DNA from: DASXTB01 sp036505615
GTDB taxonomy: Bacteria > Acidobacteriota > UBA6911 > JACQSX01
NCBI GenBank assembly: GCA_036505615.1
Contig: DASXTB010000083.1
Span: forward strand, 1 to 14,731
Reading direction: 5' to 3'
Length of the DNA: 14,731 bases
How positions within the stretch are numbered: the first letter of the stretch is position 1; every line of letters starts with the position of its first letter. Below are positions 9,016 to 14,016 of this stretch, piece by piece. The position numbers and the translations under genes are program-made. Below the pieces are notes generated by a model. It searched no databases and was not told the origin of the DNA. It saw nothing but the letters and a program-made list of their open reading frames with translations.

Positions 9016-9842
9016 CTAAATTACCGAACACCACTCAACTTGGCACCCAGATGGTATTTGTTTTTCCGATCAGCATTAAGGTAGCCGACGACTCATTTCT
9101 GCACATTGGAGGAACATCCTCGCCACTAACTGAAAAAAAACAACCTGTATTCAGTGTGGACGGTCGACCTGTTATCCCAGCTTCATCGTTTAAGGGCGCA
9201 TTGCGGCAGCAGGTCGAGAATCTATTAATTCAAAAGAGGGACCGGCTAGCACAACTTCTCGGGCTAACAGGCAGCCAAACTGAACTGCTGAAACCATCCA
9301 TCCCAGCTCCAAGACCATCCAAGGCGGAGCAAGAGCTCTTTGGAAGAGGCTACCGAAAGGAGCCGTCGGAGATCAAGGTTGAGGATGATCGGGTTAAAGT
9401 GCCCATTAATGGTTTGTGTCCAGTGTCTTACTTTTTCGGCGCTACTGGCTTGGAGGGATATTTGTACATTCCAAATTTTTTCCCAGGGCCAGCCGAATGG
9501 CGAATTGACCAGACTCGCATCCGTATCGATAGGAAGTCGCAAACGGCGGCACCCGGGGCGATCGTGACGGGGGAACAAGTTAAACCTGGTTCGGTATTCA
9601 AAGGCGAGATCCGAATTCTCGCGGAACGGCATGGAGCGAGTTTTGGTCGCTGTCGGACGATTGGCGGCACAAAAGTGGACCTCTGGCTGGACAATTGGGC
9701 GGAATCTGATGACGAGAAGAGAGCACTGTTGCTTATCAACGAGGTCTTAATTCCTTCCCTAAACAATATTGCTCTTCTCGGAGGACAAAAGAGTCTTGGA
9801 GGGGGCCGGATAACCATTTCCTACTCGGCAGGTTCATCATAG
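8994..9842 (+). CDS. cas7: Csm3-like Cas7 backbone subunit, predicted slicer-dead
   Basis: 282-residue group-7 RAMP. The opening HIGG (37-40), then DGRPVIPASSFKGALR (56-71) with the classic iPaSSfKGalR signature, CPVSYFFG, and the C-terminal LLGGQKSLGGGRI loop all match Csm3/Cmr4-type backbones. It is the only Cas7 in this module; most type III systems have two or more. In Csm3 the target-RNA-cleaving Asp lies just before SPV in the segment between HIGG and IPGSSLKG. In my hand alignment that position is K49 (EKKQPV, 47-52), so RNA slicing is predicted to be lost. ATG 8994 overlaps the upstream stop by 22 bases and has GGAGG at 8982-8986, spacing 7. It ends the second effector operon. Confidence 0.85.
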   Translation: MPAIENLTKLPNTTQLGTQMVFVFPISIKVADDSFLHIGGTSSPLTEKKQPVFSVDGRPVIPASSFKGALRQQVENLLIQKRDRLAQLLGLTGSQTELLKPSIPAPRPSKAEQELFGRGYRKEPSEIKVEDDRVKVPINGLCPVSYFFGATGLEGYLYIPNFFPGPAEWRIDQTRIRIDRKSQTAAPGAIVTGEQVKPGSVFKGEIRILAERHGASFGRCRTIGGTKVDLWLDNWAESDDEKRALLLINEVLIPSLNNIALLGGQKSLGGGRITISYSAGSS

Positions 9843-9848
9843 GTGATC

Positions 9849-10229
9849 ATGACAAAACACAAAATCCCACCCGACCTCCCAATCTGGATTGACGCACGCA
9901 AAAGGCATCATCTCTCGCATGCTCAAATCCAGATGGCCAGAGAGTTGGGGATGAATCCCAAGCGGTTTGGGAAGCTGGACAATCATCGGCAGGAGCCCTG
10001 GAAGATGCCTCTGCCGCAGTTTATCGAGCATCTCTATTTCGAGCACTTCGGGAAAGCCAGACCGGATCGGGCCGTCTCCATCGAGGAACGCGCCGCGGAG
10101 ATCTCTCGAAAGAAAGTGGAAAAGAAAGCGCTCAAGCAAGCAAGACGACAATCGGAACTCAAGCCCAATTCCAGCGGCGTTCCGGAATCCGAGGAAACCA
10201 GCGACGACATCAGACCTAATGATTCGTGA
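9849..10229 (+). CDS. Small basic conserved hypothetical protein
   Basis: 126-residue protein of unknown function starting at ATG 9849 (an in-frame GTG lies at 9843, right after the cas7 stop). The first two-thirds (LPIWIDARKRHHLSH, MARELGMNP, QEPWKMPLPQFIEHLY) resembles a family I have seen repeatedly as 'hypothetical protein' in many bacterial genomes, often beside mobile or defence genes. The ARELGMNPKRFGKLDNH stretch has the look of a helix-turn-helix, but I cannot show DNA binding. The C-terminal third is Lys/Glu/Ser rich and probably disordered. It has no known cas role. Its position only 6 bases after cas7 could mean co-transcription or just the edge of an insertion. Confidence 0.65.
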   Translation: MTKHKIPPDLPIWIDARKRHHLSHAQIQMARELGMNPKRFGKLDNHRQEPWKMPLPQFIEHLYFEHFGKARPDRAVSIEERAAEISRKKVEKKALKQARRQSELKPNSSGVPESEETSDDIRPNDS

Positions 10230-10260
10230 ACCTCGTTCCAATAAGTTACGGAAGGTTGAA

Positions 10261-10323
10261 GGCGGAAGGCAGAAGGCGGAAGGCAGAAGGCGGAAGGCAG
10301 GAGGCAGAAGGCAGAAGGCAGAA
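10261..10323 (+). repeat. Heptanucleotide tandem repeat, nine copies of GGCRGAA
   Basis: Nine direct 7-bp units run without interruption. R alternates G and A through the first five copies; the sixth copy reads GGCAGGA and the last three are GGCAGAA. GGTTGAA at 10254-10260 looks like a degenerate tenth unit. The + strand is almost free of T. Such short repeats resemble the heptameric STRR repeats known from cyanobacteria and also seen in other bacteria. The tract ends 5 bases before the ATG of the HEPN remnant and sits at the boundary between the cas effector genes and the toxin-antitoxin patch. Confidence 0.92.
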
Positions 10324-10328
10324 AAACG

Positions 10329-10497
10329 ATGAACAACATTCTGCGCAAGCCGAGCAATCCGGCAGAGTGGCTCCGCAGAGCGCGTAGTAACTTAATCCAA
10401 GCTAAAGCGGGTCGAAATTTCTCAGGCATTCTGTACGAATTTGTATATGCAGCATCTTGAATTCGGTGCAGAAATGGAAAAGTTCAAAAACTTATGA
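10329..10497 (+). pseudogene. Decayed HEPN-domain protein fragment
   Basis: ATG 10329 opens a 43-residue frame ending at TGA 10458-10460. Residues 9-36 (SNPAEWLRRARSNLIQAKAG, then ILYE) closely resemble the start of the small HEPN proteins paired with MNT nucleotidyltransferases, whose usual continuation is ILYEDLCFHAQQAAEKA. Here the similarity stops after ILYE. A different frame from ATG 10447 gives a short helical tail (MQHLEFGAEMEKFKNL) whose TGA (10495-10497) overlaps the MNT start as ATGA. The simplest reading is a HEPN gene that lost its middle by deletion and shifted frame while keeping both ends. It could instead be a chance resemblance in a short frame. Confidence 0.55.
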
Positions 10498-10838
10498 CGA
10501 GGGATACCGGATTCGTCGCTGAACGTGATCTGCAGATTGCTAGACATTTTGTTGAGCGACTGAAGGAGGAAATCAGACCTCATATTTTCGATATAACCCT
10601 TTATGGCTCGCGCGCCCGGGGCGATGCTGAACAAGAGTCAGATCTCGATCTCTTCGTCGCCTTGAAGGTTGACGACCCAGAGGAGATGATCAAGCAGACT
10701 GCCAGGCGAATTGCGTGCGACCTGACGCTCGAGTACGGAATTTTAGTGTCTGCTTTTGTAGCCGATCGGCAATTCCTTCAGCAGCACCAGGGCTACGCCT
10801 TACTTGAAGCTGTTGAGGAAGAGGGCATCCCGCTGTGA
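10494..10838 (+). CDS. MNT-family minimal nucleotidyltransferase (antitoxin)
   Basis: 114-residue minimal nucleotidyltransferase. The Pol-beta superfamily signature is complete: G38-S39, ten residues, then D50-L-D52, in LYGSRARGDAEQESDLDLF. MNT proteins of this type are antitoxins that transfer nucleotides onto a HEPN partner and so silence its RNase. The next gene is that HEPN partner, and the two overlap as GTGA (10835-10838), the standard arrangement. ATG 10494 is preceded only by an A-rich stretch; coupling with the short upstream frame through an ATGA overlap could substitute for a strong ribosome binding site. Confidence 0.88.
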   Translation: MTRDTGFVAERDLQIARHFVERLKEEIRPHIFDITLYGSRARGDAEQESDLDLFVALKVDDPEEMIKQTARRIACDLTLEYGILVSAFVADRQFLQQHQGYALLEAVEEEGIPL

Positions 10839-11242
10839 GCCCTGAGGAACTTAAGTCGCTCATGAGCAGAGCGCGCAGGAGTCTTCGAAGCGCGCGCATG
10901 CTTTTAGAGAATGGAGACCACGACTTTGCCATGTCGCGGGCGTATTATGCAATCTTCCACGCGGCCACCGCAGTGCTGCTTTCCCAAGGAGTCAGACGAT
11001 CGAAACATTCTGCTGCCATCGCCGCCTTTGGGCAACAGTTGGTGAAGCCAGGAAGGTTCACAGCCGAGCAGCAGCAGCTTCTGCAGACAGCCTTCGAGGA
11101 TCGCAGCGAGTCAGACTATGAGGGTGTTTTCCCGTCCCGTGCAAAAGTAGAGACACGCTTAGCTGAGGCGGGGGAGTTTGTGAACGCGGCCACGGAGTTC
11201 CTCCGAAGCGCGGGATTCGATGTATCGGAAACGAAATCTTGA
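10835..11242 (+). CDS. HEPN-domain toxin partner
   Basis: 135-residue all-helical HEPN protein starting at GTG 10835, overlapping the MNT stop. The diagnostic segment is S34-R-A-Y-Y-A-I-F-H-A: R35, six residues, H42, i.e. the Rx4-6H RNase motif of HEPN domains with the usual pair of tyrosines. A later RSKHSAA segment also matches this family (kHsgv). The protein probably cleaves RNA when free and is restrained by MNT. HEPN RNases are frequent companions of CRISPR loci. This one has no CARF domain and so is unlikely to be triggered by cyclic oligoadenylates, which the cyclase-dead Cas10-like protein should not make in any case. Confidence 0.87.
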   Translation: MSPEELKSLMSRARRSLRSARMLLENGDHDFAMSRAYYAIFHAATAVLLSQGVRRSKHSAAIAAFGQQLVKPGRFTAEQQQLLQTAFEDRSESDYEGVFPSRAKVETRLAEAGEFVNAATEFLRSAGFDVSETKS

Positions 11243-11413
11243 GTTGTGATTGGGCAGAACGTACTTGAGGATCCAGTTTGGAAGATTACTGCGTTTGTCC
11301 AGGAACTGAAAAATGGGGTACTTTTGTTACTGCAGCAGGTTAGTCGACCGTCTCACGCAGGAGATGGCTAGCAGTGGAGTAGAAGGCGGCGTGAAGTAGC
11401 TGCTACAAATATC
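11243..11413. other. Intergenic stretch between HEPN toxin and cas1
   Basis: 171 bp without a supportable gene. It marks the junction between the toxin-antitoxin patch and the adaptation module, so a promoter for cas1-cas2-cas4 would be expected here, but I find no clear one. TAGCAG at 11369-11374 and CTGCTA at 11400-11405 are inverted relative to each other across 25 bases; this is too short to call a terminator. Confidence 0.4.
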
Positions 11414-12751
11414 ATGCCAATCGACGAAGGCAGCGCGGCTAAGCTCGATAGCGGTTTGTCGGCTGTGATCCAAGACGAACGGCAGGCGTGGGGACAGTAC
11501 AACCTGTTCACGGGACGGTTGGAACCGATGGCTGGCGCGAAGCGTCCTGAAACGGGGTGGTTATTTGATCCAGATTGGAATTTAGTTCTGCCTGGCAACA
11601 TCGCCGGGCGAGAGATCCTCATCGATAATGGCCTTTCGCTTTCCTTTCCTGCTCGCGGTTCCTACCTTGAAGCGCTACCTCCAGTGATTGGGCCGAGGCC
11701 GCGCCCCAAGGACACACCATCAGTTGTAAAAACCGAGGATTGCGCGCAGTTGATCGTTTCCGGCTTCGGCGCCTACCTCGGTAAGAAAAGCGAACGGCTT
11801 CAAGTCAAGCTGTCGGGGAAAATGCTCTACGAGTTCCCCCTGTTTCGCATCAGTGAGGTGGTTGTCGCGTCTCGCGGCGTTTCGATCTCGTCCGATCTGA
11901 TCAAGGAATTCAGCGAGCGCGGAATCCGGCTCAGTTTCATGGAATCCTCAGGACGCCCCTACGCCATACTCTCCTCTCCCATTTTAAACGCGACGGTGGA
12001 GTCACGTCGCGAGCAGTTGCTTGCGTACAACGATGCGCGCGGCCTTGAGTTTGCGCGCATGGTGGTGCGGGGAAAGATTCGCAACCAGCGCCATCTTCTG
12101 CTTTATTTTGGCAAGTATCTGAGGCAAACGAATCCGGCACGTTTTGAGTTGATTTACGAAGTCGCACGTAGGCTGCGTGCTCTCGAACTCCAAGTAAGGA
12201 AAATTGATGGTGTTTCGATTGACGAAAAGCGTCAGGAATTGATGGGCCTTGAGGGCGTTTCGGGGCGCATCTACTGGAAGGCCGTCAAAGAGATCATCGA
12301 GGGCAAAGTTGAATTCATGGGCCGCGTTCATCAAGGCGCAGGCGACGCTGCCAATGCGTTGCTCAACTACGGCTACGGCATTTTATATGCCCATGTATGG
12401 GGCGCCGTTATCAATGCCGGCCTGGAACCATTTGCCGGTTTTTTACATGTAGATCGGCCCGGCAAGCCTTCGTTGGTTCTGGACCTGGTAGAGGAGTTTC
12501 GCCAACCGGTGGTAGACCGCACGGTGATTGCATTTGTGAACCTCGGCCAATCAATTGGCATGAGTGACGGCCTGCTGGATGAAGAAACGCGTAAAATCAT
12601 TGGTCAGAAGATTCTTGAGAGACTGACCAGCATTGAGCCTTTTCGGGGTGAACGTTTTCAGATCCGTTCGATTATTCAGATGCAGGCTCGATCGCTGGTC
12701 AGTTTTCTGAGAGGAAAATCAAAATACAGGCCCTTCAGTTTTCGCTGGTAG
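11414..12751 (+). CDS. cas1: Cas1 integrase with an N-terminal extension
   Basis: 445 residues. The spacer integrase occupies about 112-445: the N-terminal beta domain begins near QLIVSGFGAYLGKK, and the catalytic helical domain carries E280 (LEGVSGRIYW), H345 (GFLHVDRPGKPSL) and D357 (LVLDLVEEFR), all intact. Cas1 is usually near 330 residues. The extra first ~110 residues have no motif I recognise. They include a compact-looking part (WLFDPDWNLVLPGNIAG) and a Pro-rich linker (LPPVIGPRPRPKDTP, about 88-102). ATG 11414 is the first start after an in-frame TAG at 11369; ATG 11528 would trim 38 residues but still leave an extension. It is not a Cas4 fusion, because Cas4 is separate downstream. 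A good Shine-Dalgarno is lacking. Confidence 0.95.
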   Translation: MPIDEGSAAKLDSGLSAVIQDERQAWGQYNLFTGRLEPMAGAKRPETGWLFDPDWNLVLPGNIAGREILIDNGLSLSFPARGSYLEALPPVIGPRPRPKDTPSVVKTEDCAQLIVSGFGAYLGKKSERLQVKLSGKMLYEFPLFRISEVVVASRGVSISSDLIKEFSERGIRLSFMESSGRPYAILSSPILNATVESRREQLLAYNDARGLEFARMVVRGKIRNQRHLLLYFGKYLRQTNPARFELIYEVARRLRALELQVRKIDGVSIDEKRQELMGLEGVSGRIYWKAVKEIIEGKVEFMGRVHQGAGDAANALLNYGYGILYAHVWGAVINAGLEPFAGFLHVDRPGKPSLVLDLVEEFRQPVVDRTVIAFVNLGQSIGMSDGLLDEETRKIIGQKILERLTSIEPFRGERFQIRSIIQMQARSLVSFLRGKSKYRPFSFRW

Positions 12752-12818
12752 AAGGCCAGCAGAAGAGCCGGCAATGTGCGGGCGTTGACCGTTGAGTGCT
12801 GAGCCCGCGGCGCAAGAG

Positions 12819-13253
12819 ATGGAACTGAATACACTCGTCATTTACGACGTAGAAGACGACTGGGCGCGACATCGAGTGTCGGAGGCTTGCAAGGATTTTG
12901 GACTGGAGAGGATCCAGTACAGTTGTTTCCGCGGCCTGCTCTCGCGAAACAAACGTGAAGAGCTCTACGAGCGAATGCGAAAAATTCAGCGGGACTGGGA
13001 GATCCGTTGGCGGAGGGATTTTCCAGAACTGCGCATCCGATTACGTGACTACATGGATACTCCTGACGAGAAGGCCGAAGGGCGATGGGAGCCGGCCTTC
13101 AAAATCCTCATTCAGCCTTTATGTGCGAAGGATTTGAACGCGGCGATCTATGCTTATCTGTTCATAGAGGTACCGGCTTTGACCGCGGTGCGAGATTTGG
13201 TCAAGGGCGAGGCCTCGCATGAGAAGAAAGCTGATGAAGCTGACGGCTCGTGA
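12819..13253 (+). CDS. cas2: Cas2, enlarged
   Basis: Partner of Cas1 in spacer integration. The first half is a clear Cas2: NTLVIYDVEDDWARHRV with D10, then LERIQYSCFRGLLS (the G..R.QySvF signature). The last canonical strand is FKILIQPLC. Between them lies about 35 extra residues rich in Arg and acidic groups, and after it a tail of about 45 residues, giving 144 in place of the usual ~90. I chose ATG 12819 because the frame upstream offers only TTG at 12792 and the Cas2 strand starts right after this Met. A 67-bp gap separates it from cas1. Confidence 0.92.
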   Translation: MELNTLVIYDVEDDWARHRVSEACKDFGLERIQYSCFRGLLSRNKREELYERMRKIQRDWEIRWRRDFPELRIRLRDYMDTPDEKAEGRWEPAFKILIQPLCAKDLNAAIYAYLFIEVPALTAVRDLVKGEASHEKKADEADGS

Positions 13254-13274
13254 TCTCTCTGATGGGGCTGAGCG

Positions 13275-13886
13275 GTGATTGAAATCAGCGAAGGACTAGT
13301 TCAGCAGGAGCTGATTCCGCTGCGCGTAAACGACTTGAAGCAGTTCGAATACTGCCCGCGCATTGTTTTTTATAACACGGTAATGCCGGTAGAACGAAAG
13401 ACTACAGTAAAGATGGATCGGGGTAAGAAGGAGGAATTTAGGCTCGATGCTCTTGAAAAACGGAGAAGTCTGCAGCGGTATCAGCTTGGTTCAGGCGAGC
13501 GTCGTTTTCACCTCTGGCTGGAATCTCCAGAATTCGGGTTGAGCGGCAAGCTTGATCTTTTGATCGTTTCGCCCTCGGGTTACTTCCCGGTCGATTTCAA
13601 ATACAGTCGCGGTCGACCTCATCGAAATCATCTGGTTCAGCTTGCAGGATATGCCGTGCTGGTTGAAGAGAGATTTGGGACAGATGTCGACACAGGTTTC
13701 ATTTACCTGGCACCACTTCAGGAAGTGGTCAAGATCAGCATCACTCGCAGGCTAAAAGACGAGACTATCGGAGTTCTCGGTCAAATTCGGGAGATGGTTC
13801 ACGAAGGGATTTTACCTGCGCCTACACCGGTTCGGAGCCGCTGTGTGGATTGTGAATTTCGAAATTACTGTGGGGATATTTTTTAG
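13275..13886 (+). CDS. cas4: Cas4 iron-sulphur nuclease
   Basis: 203-residue RecB-like nuclease that trims prespacers and helps choose PAM and orientation. The Fe-S cysteines are C27 (YCPR) and C190, C193, C199 (CVDCEFRNYC). The nuclease motifs are GKLD with D94, VDFK with D107 and K109, and a QLAGYA motif. All are intact and the length is typical. The start is GTG 13275; no in-frame ATG lies near it. It follows cas2 after 21 bases and ends the adaptation module. The cas1-cas2-cas4 order differs from the more common cas4-cas1-cas2. Confidence 0.94.
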   Translation: MIEISEGLVQQELIPLRVNDLKQFEYCPRIVFYNTVMPVERKTTVKMDRGKKEEFRLDALEKRRSLQRYQLGSGERRFHLWLESPEFGLSGKLDLLIVSPSGYFPVDFKYSRGRPHRNHLVQLAGYAVLVEERFGTDVDTGFIYLAPLQEVVKISITRRLKDETIGVLGQIREMVHEGILPAPTPVRSRCVDCEFRNYCGDIF

Positions 13887-14016
13887 ATGTTCACGACGAC
13901 CTGCTGGCAGTGTGAAATTTCGCAAACCTCTGGGGTTTTGGTGCAGTTCAGGTATTTGTGTAAAAATCTTAGAGACCACGAGTCTAATCTGTTGATAACA
14001 TTCAGCCTGGCGAGCG
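13887..14016 (+). promoter_or_regulatory. CRISPR leader
   Basis: The 130 bp between the cas4 stop and the first repeat has no ORF and is the expected leader, which places new spacers at the left end of the array and transcription rightward. A weak promoter candidate is TTGGTG (13938-13943), 17 bases, then TAAAAA (13961-13966); it matches the sigma-70 consensus only partly. An IHF-type site lies near the repeat and is listed separately. Confidence 0.7.
13985..13997 (-). promoter_or_regulatory. IHF-like binding site in the leader
   Basis: Read on the minus strand, TATCAACAGATTA fits the IHF consensus WATCARNNNNTTR at every specified position. It ends 19 bases before the first repeat. IHF bends leader DNA at a comparable place in E. 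coli type I-E arrays to guide Cas1-Cas2 to the first repeat. A 13-base match with about 15 bits of constraint is unlikely by chance within 130 bp but not impossible; binding is inferred. Confidence 0.45.

Noticed and set aside
5226..9842. A CARF-domain effector or ring nuclease accompanying the Cas10-like module
   Set aside because: No Csm6, Csx1, Can1 or other CARF-type protein is found, which agrees with the loss of the GGDD cyclase motif.
10034..10429. Minus-strand 131-residue frame with a repetitive Pro/Ser/Phe segment
   Set aside because: Its repetitive part is the antisense reading of the GGCRGAA tandem repeat, and the rest lies opposite a better-supported gene.
9843..11242. A Cas6 hidden among the small genes between the effectors and cas1
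   Set aside because: None of the proteins here shows the C-terminal glycine-rich RAMP loop; they are a basic hypothetical protein, MNT and HEPN.
11369..11405. Possible terminator hairpin before cas1 (TAGCAG with CTGCTA)
   Set aside because: The stem is 6 bp with a 25-base loop and no T-run, too weak to call.
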